Source of the DNA: Craterostigma plantagineum
Taxonomy: Eukaryota; Streptophyta; Magnoliopsida; Lamiales; Linderniaceae
NCBI GenBank assembly: GCA_027422505.1
Contig: JAPQWV010000310.1
Span: 434,001-498,000, forward strand
DNA: 64,000 nucleotides
Direction of reading: 5' to 3'
The translations under genes and the position numbers were made by a program. Shown here piece after piece: positions 53,590-64,000 of the stretch (the stretch's first letter is position 1; each line of letters starts with the position of its first letter). The notes under the pieces are model-generated. The model was not told the DNA's origin. It saw nothing but the letters and a program-made list of their open reading frames with translations, and did no database searches.

Positions 53590-55151
53590 TTGACTAAGGA
53601 TCAGCCTTTGCAAGCTTTCAACGTTGGTGCCCCCTCGGATGGTGCTGGTCCCGCTGCCACGTTGCCGATGGCTACCTGTGTTGCTGCCCTTGCGATGCCG
53701 GTGCCTCCTGTTTTGGCTGGTTCGACCTTGGGGGCTGTGGAAGATGAACAGTCACGGTCACCTATCATGCCTGTTTTGGCTGGTTCGGCCTTGGGGGCTG
53801 TGGAAGATGAACAGTCACGGTCGCCTATCGTGGATCAAGCCATGGCCGAGCCTGAGATGGCTGCTGCTGCTGCCCAGCCTGATGCGGCTGCTATTGCTGC
53901 GCCGCAGCTGCCTCCTCGCCCTATGCGGGCTGATCGGGCTGCCACCACCTTTGCTAACGTCGTGGTGGGAGTTCGCCCTACCCAGCCCAAACCAGGCGGT
54001 CTTAAACCTGGTGCGTCGCGCCGAGTTCCTCTTGCCTATACGCCACCTGTTACACAGGCTGATGGGATAACTGAAGTGGCCCCATCTTGGGAGGTTGCTA
54101 AGCAAGGCTTTGCCCGGTGGGCCCACACTTTGGTGGGGTTTTTTCTCGGCCGGAAGCCTTACTTTCCTACCGTCGAACGCTACTGGAGGGCTCGCTGGCA
54201 AGGACTAGTTGAAGTTCGGGCGACGATCAATGGTTTTTTCAAGTTCCGTTTTGCTACTGATTCTGATTTACGTGAGGTCCTTGAGGGGGGACCGTGGATT
54301 CTTAATGGGCAGCCACTGTTCTTGGAAGATTGGCGGCCTGGAATGTCTTTTGAACGCAAGGAAATCACGCAGGTTCCCTTGTGGGTGAAACTCTGGAATG
54401 TGCCGGGAGAGTTTTGGACGACCGCGGGTCTTGGTGTCGTGGCTAGTGCAGTGGGGACGCCTTTGTTCATTGATGCTATTACGGCGGATGATGATCGAAT
54501 AGACTTTGCCCGAGTTTGTGTGCTGAAGAGTCTCGCTGAACCGTTCCTGGAGGTTTTTCATCTTCGTATGCCCACGGAGGAGGGTGGTGTATCGGGTATT
54601 ATCCCTGTCCGGGTCGAGTACGAGTGGAAGCCGGCCCGGTGTGAGGTGTGTAGTACGTGGTCTCATGGCCCTTCTTATTGCCCCAAGCGGTTGTCGTCTG
54701 AGCCATCGAGGGTCAGGTCTACAGCTGCCACATCAGCCCCCCCTCCATCCGGCGGGCAGCCATCACCCCTTCTGCACGCCCTGCAGCCCAGGCTACCCGT
54801 GGCAGGTCTAAGGCAGCGCCTGCTGCAAAGGCGGCTCCTGCTATTCATGCGTCTCCACAGCTCGAGGCCGCGGGTAGGGTTTCTTACTGGCGCCAAGTAG
54901 GTGCGAAAGGCAAGGCCATACGTGTGCCTCCCCCAGCTGATGTGGATCGCCCCATGTTGAGTACAGCTTCGAATCCCTCCAAATCTGATGCGTGGACCAG
55001 GACCTCCCACCTGTCTCGTCCTTTAATTCGTGAGGATGTCACTAAAGCAGACCAGAATGCTTTCGCCATCCTTCAGTCCATAATTCCGGATACTATGGAC
55101 ACTTCTGTTTCCACGGGACCTAATGTTGATGCAGCCCCCCGGGTTTCCCAT
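53590..55151 (+). pseudogene. LINE-2 ORF1: DUF4283 and CCHC RNA-binding protein, frameshifted
   Basis: The main frame is open 53590-54900. It opens at TTG, and the first ATG is about 26 codons in. Features in order: Ala/Pro-rich start, a 63-base tandem duplication (LGAVEDEQSRSPI twice), VPLAYTPPVTQADGITEVA, DUF4283 (SWEVAKQGFARWAHTLVGFF to HLRMPTEEGG) and the CCHC knuckle CEVCSTWSHGPSYC. A shift near 54740 moves the Ala/Lys-rich tail to another frame (RVSYWRQVGAKGKAIRVP, then SKSDAWTRTSHLSRP and NAFAILQSIIPD), which runs past the ORF2 start. In LINE-B the ORF1 stop overlaps the ORF2 ATG. Here a CCATGA string is present at the same place (55149-55154) but in another frame. Confidence 0.88.
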
Positions 55152-58100
55152 GATCAGGTTCGGTTCTTGGAACGTCCGTGGTCCAAACAGGGTAGACCAC
55201 AGGAAGGCGGTGGGGGATTGGGTTACTGGTCAGGGTGTTCATCTGGTTGGATTGCTTGAGACACGTGTTCTGGAGAGTAATGCCCCTCGTATTTCGAGTG
55301 GCCTCCGGGCATGCTGGTCCTGGTACTACGATTATACTAATGGTCTTGGTTCTCGATTATGGGTGGGTTGGGATCTGCGTGAGATCTCACTCACAGTGTT
55401 GTCCACTACGGACCAATCTATCCACTGTAAGGTTTCGCAAATTGCAACAGGTTCTGTTATATTTGTTTCTTTTGCTTATGGTAGGTCGACACGTGGGGAG
55501 CGCCAGCCCCTCTGGTAGGATCTTGCTTCTTTCTCCTCCTCTCGTATTGATGACCCTTGGGTGGTGGCGGGGGATTTTAACGCCAGTCTTTGTGCGACAG
55601 AGGGGCGTGGGGGATCTCCCTCTCCGATTGATATGTCTGATTTTGGCGCAGCTCTGCTCCGAGCGGATCTCTCTACTGTTCCATCCACGGGCCAGGAGTT
55701 TACTTGGTCGAATCGGCAAGGGGGGACTGCAGCTATCTGGCGGAGGCTTGACCGTATGGTGGCCAACCCACAATGGTTTGCTGCATGGCCTTATTTCCTG
55801 GTGTACTGTGCATTGCCTGCCACGTCGGACCACTCACCTCTTGTTCTTGGGCCTGCACCGACCTCTCTTAGACGAGCATGCTTTCGCTTTGAGAATTTCC
55901 TCATTAAGGAAGCAGGTTTTTTGGACCACGTGCGACGTGTTTGGGGGGAGACGCTCTTAGGTTACCCCATGTTTCGGGTCGTGGCCCGCTTGAAGAAGCT
56001 TAAGCAGATTTTTACTTCTCTTCGGCGGGCTAAGGGCGACTTAGCAGTCAATGTGGCTGAGGCAAAGCACTTCTTGGATATCGCACAACACTACACAGCT
56101 TTACACCCTTTTGATGATCGGCTTCGTCTCCTTGAGCGATGTTGCCGTCTGATTTTTGCGCGTGCGGTTGAGATCGAGCAAACATCGCTCTCGCAACGAG
56201 CTAAGATGGCATGGCTTAAGGATGGCGATCAATGTACGGCCTTTTTCTTCCGTAAGGTGGCAGTGCGTAGGTCGATGAACCGGATTGTCACTCTGGAATC
56301 CGTCACGGGTGCCCAGTTGACTCATCCCGCGGAGATTGAGTCTGAGCTTTTGGGCTTTTATGAGGACCTGTTGGGACAGTCTTCTCGTGCCACGCCGGTG
56401 CTTTTTCATGATGTCCAGCCCTTCATTTCCCGTCGTCTTTCTCAGTCGGAGGCGGCTACTTTGGTGGCGGACTTGGAGGATGCTGAGGTTCGCCGTGCGG
56501 TTTTTTCCATGGGTGCTGAGAAAGCTCCGGGCCCTGACGGTTTTACGGCGGCTTTCTTCAAAGCGGCCTGGGCGGTGGTGGGTGCTGACATTATTGCCGC
56601 GATCCGGGACTTCTTTGTGACGGGTCGCCTCCTTCACGGACTGAATAGCACGCTTATGACGCTTATTCCGAAGACGGAGTGTCCCCGGAGGCCTACCGAC
56701 TTCCGCCCTATCTCGTGCTGCAATGTCTTGTAGATCATCTCGAAGATCCTTGCTAACCGGCTTAAGGCTCACCTTCCGAAGCTTGTTCATGGCTGCCAGA
56801 CAGCGTTCATCCCGGGCCGACATATTACTGATAATATTATGCTTGCTCAGGAGTTGTGCCATGGCTACAATACCCAGGGCCATCCGCCTCGAGCGATGTT
56901 TAAGGTGGATTTGGCTAAGGCTTACGATCGGGTTGAGTGGAGTTTTATTTTGGCTACGCTGCAGGGCATGGGGGTTCCACCCACTTTTTGTTGAGTGGAT
57001 CCGGACTTGTATCACGACGCCCCCTTTTTCCCTCAATGTTAATGGTCGACCTACGGGATACTTTGAGGGTAGGCGGGGTCTACGACAGGGTGATCCGATC
57101 TCGCCGTATCTCTTCACCCTTGCTATGGAGGTTCTCCGTGGTGTGGTGTGCTTGGGCATTCAGGAGGAGCCTCGCTTCCAGTATCACTGGCGTTGTGAGG
57201 GTATTTCTCTTCCTATGTTGAGCTTTGCTGATTTATTATTGTTCTGTCATGCTGACGCGATATCGATTGGGGTGCTTAAGTCATCTCTTGATCATTTCTC
57301 GGCTCTTTCTGGATTATGCCCTAATCCTGAGAAGAGTGAGCTTTTTCTGTCTCGCCGAGCTTCACCATTGTCGCCGCTTCTCCAACCGATTATGGGGTTC
57401 CCTTTGGGATCACTTCCTGTTCGATCTGGGCGTCCCCTTGATCACGTCTCGTTTATCACTGGCCGATTGTGCCCTCTCCTGCAGCGGGTTGATCATCGCT
57501 TGGGCTCCTGGCTCAATCGGTCACTTTCTTATGCGGGGCGCGTCCAGCTGATACGGTCGGTACTTCAGGCCATGCACATCTACTGGTCTGGGGTTTTCCT
57601 TCTGTCCAAGGGCATCGTCCGAGCGCTGGAAGCTCGGTTCAGACAGTTTCTTTGGGCTGGATCTACGGCTAAGGTTGCGTGGGATGACATTTGTATGCCG
57701 GTTGCTGAAGGCGGCCTGGGTCTCCGTTCGGTATCCTTGGATAATAAGGTACTCCTTTTCCGGCTTCTTTGGCGTGTCATTAGGAAGTCGCCAGACTCGA
57801 TTTGGATTTCTTGGTTGTATGGTACACGGTTTCGGACGCAGTCAATATGGACGGTTCGGCTTTCCACTACTGCTTCTTGGAGCTGGCGCAAACTCCTCCG
57901 CTTTCGGTCCGAGATACGCCATTTTCTTGAGTTTCGTATTGGAGATGGTGCTACTATCAGTCTGTGGGAGGACCCTTGGCTCACGGGTGGCCCTCTTCTG
58001 GCTCGTTTTCCTCGTGGGCCGGTTGTGATGGGGCTTCATGTGGGCTCTCGTCTGAGCGATGTTATCTCGGCCACTGGTTGGAACTGGCCAGGCCGCACCA

Positions 58101-58649
58101 CTGTTGAGTACATTGAGCTCAGCCGCGAGCTTCCCATCGTACAGCCGGCATCGCGTGATTCTATCCTTTGGGTTGGTGCCCCGCATGGAAATCCATCCAC
58201 TCGTATTATCAGGGACGCCTTGCGGCCGCGTGGGGTTGTGGTGCCTTGGGCTTCTCTTTTTGGGGGTCCTCTTAGGGTTCCACGTCATGAATTCATCCTT
58301 TGGTTGGGTATTCGCGACCGCGGGTACTCAGGCCTGTCCGCTTTGTGATTCGCTCACTGTGGAGACGACCACCCACCTTTTCTTTGAGTGTGTTTTCTCT
58401 CGCACTTGCCTACGGCTTCTGCGACGCAGGATCCGATGGGATTGGCCTTTTCGGGACTGGACTCAGTGGCTTGCCTGGGCTGCTAGACGGTGGAGGGGTA
58501 CGCATCTACTGCTTCTGGCTTCTCGACACCTGCTTGCTTCGCTGGTTTACCACATTTGGCTTGCTCGCAATAAGCGCTGGCGGGAGGGCATTACGACTAC
58601 GCCCAAGCATCTTGTGCTTGTGTTATTGATTTGTGTTGTCTGCGTTTGA
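55150..58649 (+). pseudogene. LINE-2 ORF2: endonuclease-reverse transcriptase, multiply disabled
   Basis: ATG 55150 opens MIRFGSWNVRGPNRVDHRK. The endonuclease continues with LLETRVLESN, VVAGDFNASL, RRLDRMVANP and TSDHSPLVL. There is a TAG at 55516-55518 within it and another TAG at 56731-56733 after DFRPISCCNVL. RT continues with GCQTAFIPGRHITDNIM and FKVDLAKAYDRVEW, shifts near 56970, then reads GRRGLRQGDPISPYLF. The catalytic box is SFADLLLF near 57223, where related LINEs have FADD, so one catalytic Asp codon is deleted. A final shift near 58315 leads to the zf-RVT (CPLCDSLTVETTTHLFFEC) and a stop at 58649. The element cannot retrotranspose itself. Confidence 0.9.
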
Positions 58650-58791
58650 ATGGCACGTCTACTAGGTATGCCTTACAGATGGCGGCCATTCGACGTTTGT
58701 GGCGTGTTGCGTGGTAGCTGTGTGTGTTTTCATTCACGCATGTACATTCTTTTTCTTCTTTTATATATATACGGGCTATTTCCAAAAAAAA
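58650..58791 (+). other. LINE-2 3' UTR and A tail
   Basis: About 140 bases ending TTTCC and seven As, then ATAAAT. Much shorter than the 3' UTR of LINE-B. Confidence 0.7.
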
Positions 58792-59420
58792 TAAATACGC
58801 AAATTGTTTGACGACTTAGCCTAACAGACCGCTCCTAAATCAATCAGAAATTCAAAGAACGCGACTAACTGATACGAGAGTTTTCAGATGGTAAAGACGT
58901 GCTCGGGATTCGAATCTCGCTAGGAATTATCGGCTAAGACAATGAAATCGTTCCTAAGTGATTAAGACTAGATCGCAGTAATTTCCTACCCGCTCGCGGA
59001 TTTGCTGTCGCCCTAAACGCTCGCGGGGATCTAAAATTCAATAATTACTAACGGCGAGGATCGAGTATTTGCTTTCGCCCTATACTCGAATCCTATCTTC
59101 TATGAATGGCCTAAACGTTTCTTAGCTGTCGCCCTAAACGTTTTTCCACATGATCACTTCAACACATAGACATATTAAAGCGACGAATCATATTCATAGA
59201 ATGATAAATATTAAAAAACACAAAGTCACGATAATATACGTCTTAACTACAAAATATCCTAGCGTTCATCTAGTCTCAAACACAAAAGGGATTTAGCTAC
59301 TCATAATTGAAGGAGAAACAACTAGAGAATTAGAAGATAATGATGAAGAACTCCTGATCTTTCCTACTGATGAATCTGAGGAGATCTCGTGGCAAGATCT
59401 TCGTTCTTCGTTAATTCGGC
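58792..59420. other. Spacer with short CGCCCTAAACG repeats
   Basis: Three loosely spaced copies of TTTGCTGTCGCCCTAAACG-like words (about 59002, 59070 and 59124). Composition resembles retroelement flanks. No gene. Confidence 0.35.
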
Positions 59421-59960
59421 GTGAATTCTTCGTTGATCCGTCTCTTGCGCTCGGGGATGGGATTTCCTGTTCTTTTCGCCCTATTTTCGTCTCTGGATGG
59501 TTGGGAATTGATCTCTGGTAAGTTGTGCCCTTTCTGGATCGAATTTTGGCTTTTTATAGAAATTTTCGTAAAGGTCACGGCCTGGGACATGGGCCGTCAC
59601 GGCCGTGACCATCACCGAGTCAACGCGCATATATCTCTCCCACAGGTCACGGCCAAGTGCATCAGCGGTCACGGCCGTGACCATCTTAAGTCGACTTCTC
59701 TGCCGTGCGTCAGGGTCTGGTGCAAGGTCTGTCACGGCCCTGACAAAGGGCAGTGGCTTCGTCCTGACTCTCTGCCGAGTGTCACGGCCTGGTGCAAGGG
59801 CTGTCACGGCCGTGACCAAGGGCAGTGGCTTCATGTTCGGCCTCTGGTGGGTGTCACGGCCAACTGCATGGTATGTCACGGCCGTGACACATGGCAATGT
59901 TCTTCATTTTTGCACCGTTGTGCCTCGTTTTTGCTCTGTTTCGCCCGAAACTCGTCCTAA
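59421..59960 (+). other. 180-codon open frame across a palindrome minisatellite
   Basis: Open from ATG 59421 to 59960 (MNSSLIRLLRSGMGF start). Residues about 50-155 are repeats of 24 codons with a CHGRD core, caused by the 72-bp array. The array's periods (72, 72, 72 and one 63) are all multiples of three. A 138-codon frame is also open on the minus strand, as expected for a palindromic repeat. I doubt that it is a real protein. Confidence 0.15.
59574..59888 (+). repeat. 72-bp minisatellite with GTCACGGCCGTGAC palindromes
   Basis: Full palindromes at 59596-59609, 59668-59681, 59731-59744 (one mismatch), 59803-59816 and 59875-59888, spaced 72, 63, 72 and 72 bases. Each is preceded by 22 bases with a half site GTCACGGCC (59574, 59646, a decayed 59709, 59781, 59853). 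Confidence 0.92.
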
Positions 59961-60287
59961 GCTCCTTCAACATAAGAATAAGTGTAAATATGGCTAATAA
60001 ATGTATAAAATGATTGTTAGAGTTCTATTATACCCCAAATAAATACTATGATAAACGCATTAAAATACGTTTATCAAACCTCCCCACACTTAAGCATTTG
60101 CTTGTCCTCAAGTAAACTAGAGTTCAAAGAAGGCATCTAATCAGGATAACGGCACGATTGTTCGCAATTTATTATCAAAGCATAGAAAGCACGAAACGAA
60201 ATCAAGCAAACAATCATGGACGCTGCACTAATGACCTGCACCTGTCAACCTAAACTTCCTTAGCGCTGCAAATCGAGACCTATACCT
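59961..60287. other. Spacer upstream of copia LTR
   Basis: It contains CCTCCCCACACTTAAGCATT and TTGTCCTCAAGTAAAC near 60077, a phrase I associate with internal regions of plant LTR retroelements. Probably a remnant, but no domain is readable. Confidence 0.3.
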
Positions 60288-62759
60288 TGTTAGGGAGTAT
60301 GCCCTCGGAATGCCATACGAGGACTAGGAATAGTATAGGGCGCACAATGATGTATTGGTCGATAGACAGTTTTATTGTATATACTGTTAAAATAAAGTAG
60401 TGAATATTATTTTCATTATAATAAAGGCATTATTATTTATTTATCAAATTTAAAGTCTGCTGGGCATCTGGCGGTGCGATAAATAAATAACACCCAAATG
60501 TTTGAGTTGGACGTCTGATTCTCGTGGGGACGAGGGAGGAGACACCGGACGGTCCTTATCTCAGCATTAAATAAAAAGTCCGTAAGTCTAAGGATTCTAG
60601 GTGGGTGACTAGATATCCGAATATGACTTATTCATTGACGACCACATAGTATCGATAGTGTCACCGACTACCTGAGAGGTTGTGGGTCGTGATGGAGATA
60701 TCGGTGATCGGAGAGATCGCGTATTCGGGACATTCGGCTCGTATTCGTCTTGATCACATGACTATGATGTTGTCAATGATTGAACGAATGACTATAGCAG
60801 CCTCAGACCGATAGGGTCACTGACGGATTTGCTTTCGCGATTTCGGTTTGTCGCTAGTTTGGCTAGGGCCGCAAGTGTTCAGAAATGAGACACGGGCCAG
60901 CGACGAAACGCAACTGACTTTACGGAGGTGATTGCCGGGCTTTGACTGCTATTGGGATTCACTGCCTATATTCGTATAGGTTAACGTCCTATGAGGTAAT
61001 TGGAGATCGAAGATTGTAAAGCCTTCGGCCGAAGCTTGGAAAGCTCGCTCGTATTAGATACGGAGCGGAGTTTAAATAATCGGTTGGGTCTCGATTATAA
61101 CATAGTGTTAGGTTAGTGAGTTTGACATTTACATGGCTCTCACCTAACCGGGACGCAAGTGAAAGGCGTAAGAGTTATTTAAATGTATACACTATAGTCG
61201 GTTCGCCCGAATTTCGATTAGATCAAAATTCGTTCTCAACTGGGATCTGTCCGGTACCGCGGGATTGGCTAGGCGAATAACGGGACTTGCGGATTCCTCC
61301 CGTGCCAGTTGAGACGGACCTAGAGAGTCGCGCTTAAAAATGGTAATGAACTTGAACGAAAACGGCGGGCTTTTCTCTGGAACCTAACGAATAGGATTCG
61401 TTGAGGTAGTGGCATAGTTGACACGAGGTGTCGATAATTTAGTTAAATTCCGGTGACGGTCACGGGAATAATTAGGACTTGAGATTGTCTTAAGTACTTA
61501 ATTAATTAACTAAATGAGGCTCAATTGTAAATAAAATAATTAGATTGGATTTAATTATTTTATTACTCAAAATTGAGGGACTAAATTGAGAATTTAAAAA
61601 CCTAAAGGGCCTACATGGAATTACTTGAAATTTTGCATGGTCTTGGACATGTGGAGAATTCCATGGCATGCCACATAAGTTGAGGTGGCATATGACTCAT
61701 TCTTTGAGTCAAGACAAGTGTCTCACTTAAATATATAATAAACTAACCTTAGCGGATTTATACTACAAGGAAAACAAGACACCTCATGAGCTTACGTGTA
61801 AACAAATAAAAATACATGCATAAATGAGAACAAGATAAGGTGAGATGCTAAGGTTCTAAGCAATTATACTTGGTACTTTGCTTTCAACTTGCCACAACTC
61901 TTAATAATAAAAGGCTAGAGAATAAGAAAAGAGTGTACTTGGTACAATTTAAGTCACATCATTAAAGCCACGGGATCGTTTGACGAAGCCCGACGCCCGA
62001 ACCGAACTGCGTCTAGCCATCGAGAGCAGGCTCGGAGGTTCGATCAAGGTCATACCGGCATGACAATCTAGCCTGGAAGCCCGGGGAGCCAGACAAAGTG
62101 TTGCGACGTCCATCCGAGGTGCATTCACGTATACCGAAGGTATATTTCGAACCCTACTGATTTGATTTTACGAAAAATACCAAACGACATCGGAATGATT
62201 CGAAAGACCCCTCGTTGCGATCGCCGGGAAGTGTAGAATCAATCTGGAAAATTTGGTATTGATTGGAAATCATTTCGGTTGTCAAACTTTCGAAAGACGG
62301 CAGACTGCCGCTTTAGTCGAATTGACATTTTCGAACCACTGATTTGATTTTGTGAAAAATACCAAACGACATCGGAATGATTCGAAAGACCCCTTGTTAC
62401 GATCGTTGGGAAGTGTAGAATCAATCTGGAAAATTTGGTATCGATCGGAAATCGTTTCGGTCGCCAAATAGTCGAAACACTGTCGGTTGCCGCTTTGTTC
62501 GAACTAGTTTGGAACGAAATTAGTAATTAGACTAAATTTGTAATAAATTCGAATTTAGGAAATTCTAAATAGACGTGGTCTCCTGAGGCTCAGGACAGTA
62601 TCTTGAGCCCTCGGGAGAAGCCGAAGGGCGCTAGGTCGAATTTAGATGTTGAAAATCGAAAATTCGGCACCCTACGCCGCTCGGTTCAAAACGCGCTTCC
62701 GCTAACGCCACGTTGAGCTGTTCGGGGGCCGGCGTCGATTAATCGGGCCTACCCCAACA
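60288..62759 (+). repeat. 5' LTR of copia element
   Basis: 2472 bp. It starts TGTTAGGG and ends CCCCAACA (short imperfect inverted repeat), one base before the PBS. It contains a 184-bp tandem duplication (62146-62329 and 62330-62513). I could not place TATA or polyadenylation sites with confidence. The partner LTR lies outside the window. Confidence 0.75.
62146..62513 (+). repeat. 184-bp tandem duplication inside the copia LTR
   Basis: Two units starting TTCGAACC at 62146 and 62330, about 85-90% alike by eye, with shared words CCAAACGACATCGGAATGA and TCAATCTGGAAAATTTGGTA. Confidence 0.88.
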
Positions 62760-62760
62760 G

Positions 62761-62772
62761 TGGTATCAGAGA
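62761..62772 (+). promoter_or_regulatory. Copia primer binding site
   Basis: TGGTATCAGAGA, complementary to the end of initiator tRNA-Met, one base after the LTR. Confidence 0.85.
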
Positions 62773-63857
62773 TACGGCTCATGCATGGTTCGACCGAAGG
62801 CCTCGAAAGCCGATGTGGCGAACGAACGATCGACGTAGTTTGGAGACTATCGTCGCTCGTGACGTTGGTCGGGCACCCGGCGTCAAAATTATGTGTTGCA
62901 TGTTTATGTGGGACATTTACGCGGGCTTAGGTTCTAACCGGGTTATTTGTTTAAGGGTCGTCTGCTGCCCCCCGGTATGTACATGGATTACGGGTTGTTC
63001 GGGAAATAATTTCCCCCGTGTTGTATTTTATCGCTTTATTAGATAAGTTAGATAAAATGGCGGCCGTTCGCGCAAGGCGAGATTGGAGGGTTCGACGACC
63101 CGCGTGACGACGAGTCGACGTTTGGAGATCAAAGACCCGGTCGTTTTACGACCCATGTAATAGGACCAGTTTAGAAATAGCCCGCGCATTTGTCCATTTA
63201 AATTGCTTTCCTAGGGTTAGGAATTTAATTAACGCATTTATGTGCTCGTACTTAATTTTTATTTGCTATGAGAATACAAACTCCCATAAAATACTAAGTG
63301 AGTAAAGGGATTGGATGCCCTGTCTTCTATCAAACTCGGGTTAAGTTATTACGAAACCTAAATGCAAGGTTTGGTTTCGGGTATGCCGGCACCTTGCATT
63401 TGTTTTCGTTTCGATTTGCTCGTGTGCGTTAGCGCCTCTCGCCAAGACCACACTGTGCTGTAAAACATACGGTTCAAGTGTGCGGTTTTGAGCAAAGTTG
63501 ATAGGTCGCACTTAGACAGTCATACCGCCTTGTTCCGGATTTACCGGCGGGGGTCCCTGACTGAGACAAAGATAGTTGAGACATTCGACGAGGTCAGATT
63601 CGTGCGGAGCACGACTTCGTGGGCCGCTGCAAACCAATAAAACGACAGAGGTTGAGGTTTGCATCCGCCCACGGGGACATCAACTCCACTATCAAAGTTA
63701 TCAACGAAACTTCCAAAACATCCAGTGGGAGAAAATGGTGTTTATGAAAAGATAGTGGGAGTCAAACGGAATAAAAGTCCTTGTTCGTGTTTGATGATCT
63801 ATACAATCGACATAATTTGCCATTTATTTTCTGCAGCTTTTTCTCTCAGTGTTAATA
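62773..63857 (+). other. Copia leader between PBS and gag
   Basis: About 1.1 kb without a coding signature and unusually long for a leader. It may carry packaging and dimerisation signals. A decayed AGTGGGAG-type phrase occurs near 63721-63760. Confidence 0.5.
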
Positions 63858-64000
63858 ATGTCTACCGCTCTAAACATACTACTCAAGGAAAATAGGTTGA
63901 CTGGGTCAAACTATTCAGACTGGCTTCGCAACCTGAGGATTTTCCTTCAGATTGAGAACCTAGTGTATATCCTTGACTCCGAGTTGCCGCCGGCCCCAGG
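63858..64000 (+). CDS. Copia gag, first 47 codons (cut by window end)
   Basis: ATG 63858 opens MSTALNILLKENRLTGSNYS and then DWLRNLRIFLQIENLVYIL. The LTG-NY-DW-RN pattern is the N-terminal signature of Ty1/copia Gag (DUF4219/UBN2-type). No break is seen in the visible part. Confidence 0.8.
   Translation, partial: MSTALNILLKENRLTGSNYSDWLRNLRIFLQIENLVYILDSELPPAP

Larger units (their letters stand above)
37362..54978 (+). repeat. Direct duplicate block, copy B (carries both empty target sites)
   Basis: Copy B is the partner of copy A and lacks both large insertions. The empty site of the CRM element is at about 40052-40056 (a single GAGAG), and the empty site of LINE-B is at 40153-40168 (a single 16-bp target). 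Its left flank extends upstream through gag codons to a PBS and LTR (36040-36893), while its right flank extends through LINE-2. Private changes include a nonsense codon in gag near 37686, one-base deletions in LINE-A near 38694 and 39226, and a replaced stretch near 49573. Confidence 0.93.
53581..58791 (+). mobile_element. LINE-2: nearly full-length L1-type LINE, 5' truncated
   Basis: Sense LINE from within the ORF0/ORF1 boundary (its first bases GTCACATCC match LINE-A at about 2205) through ORF1, ORF2 and a short 3' UTR to an A run at 58784-58791. It lacks the roughly 500 bases of 5' sequence present in LINE-A. The insertion lies against the antisense gypsy LTR, and no convincing TSD is seen. 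Several shifts and stops in both ORFs make it dead. Copy A holds only its first 1.38 kb. Confidence 0.9.
60288..64000 (+). mobile_element. Ty1/copia retrotransposon with 2.5-kb LTR, 5' part (runs off window)
   Basis: 5' LTR 60288-62759, PBS 62761-62772, leader of about 1.1 kb and gag starting at 63858. Only the left part is in the window, so the second LTR and pol cannot be checked. The Ty1/copia assignment rests on the Gag start (LTGSNYSDWLRNLRIFL). Confidence 0.8.

Noticed and set aside
53590..54900. Host gene encoding a 436-residue zinc knuckle protein
   Set aside because: DUF4283 plus CCHC directly followed by endonuclease-RT is LINE ORF1.
56101..57159. 352-codon minus-strand ORF
   Set aside because: Antisense shadow of LINE-2 ORF2, whose RT motifs are on the plus strand.
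59481..59897. 138-codon minus-strand ORF
   Set aside because: Open only because the palindromic 72-bp array reads similarly on both strands.

Overview
This window is nuclear DNA of a flowering plant, probably a eudicot. The evidence is the set of families present: Ty3/gypsy chromoviruses primed by initiator tRNA-Met, plant L1-type LINEs with DUF4283/CCHC ORF1 proteins, a Cassandra TRIM carrying a 5S rRNA-like segment, a long-LTR Ty1/copia element, and an intron-containing malectin/LRR receptor-like pseudogene. I see no intact host housekeeping gene, no tRNA, no CRISPR and no bacterial features. It reads as transposon-dense heterochromatin. The presence of a CRM-type (centromeric retrotransposon clade) element fits a pericentromeric location but does not prove one.

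Large-scale layout. Positions 1-30900 and 37362-54978 are two direct copies (A and B) of one composite block of about 17.6 kb, nearly identical by eye. In order, the block holds: a gypsy gag 3' part; an antisense 5' piece of a LINE (LINE-A); a decayed gypsy integrase; an AT-rich spacer with CTCGATCG words; a retroelement-like ORF remnant; a broken malectin/LRR receptor-like gene; a coiled-coil ORF remnant; a 1.2-kb field of GCGAA words; a tandem repeat and a decayed antisense RNase H piece; a 57-codon membrane-peptide ORF behind a TATA-like box; an antisense LTR with its PBS; and the start of a sense LINE (LINE-2). Copy A carries two insertions that copy B lacks: a 6630-bp CRM-like LTR retrotransposon (2706-9335, 5-bp TSD) and a 6676-bp LINE (LINE-B, 9453-16128, 16-bp TSD). 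Copy B preserves both empty target sites, so both insertions came after the two copies separated. The alternative is that A and B are two haplotypes wrongly placed in tandem by an assembler.

Between the copies (30901-37361) lie an antisense ORF2 fragment of another LINE, the Cassandra TRIM (32267-33256), about 2.8 kb in which I recognise nothing, and a sense LTR plus PBS leading into the gag of copy B. To the right of copy B, LINE-2 runs on through its endonuclease and reverse transcriptase (to about 58791, several disabling mutations). It is followed by a spacer, a 72-bp palindrome-bearing minisatellite inside an open frame (59574-59888), and the 2472-bp LTR, PBS, leader and first 47 codons of gag of a Ty1/copia element that runs off the window.

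There is no cooperative host gene system here. Within elements, gag/pol of the CRM element and ORF0/ORF1/ORF2 of the LINEs form replication units, all with frameshifts or stops. The points most worth following up are the probable three-ORF LINE organisation with overlapping stop/start junctions, the small conserved membrane-peptide ORF, and the paired empty/filled sites that date the insertions relative to the duplication.
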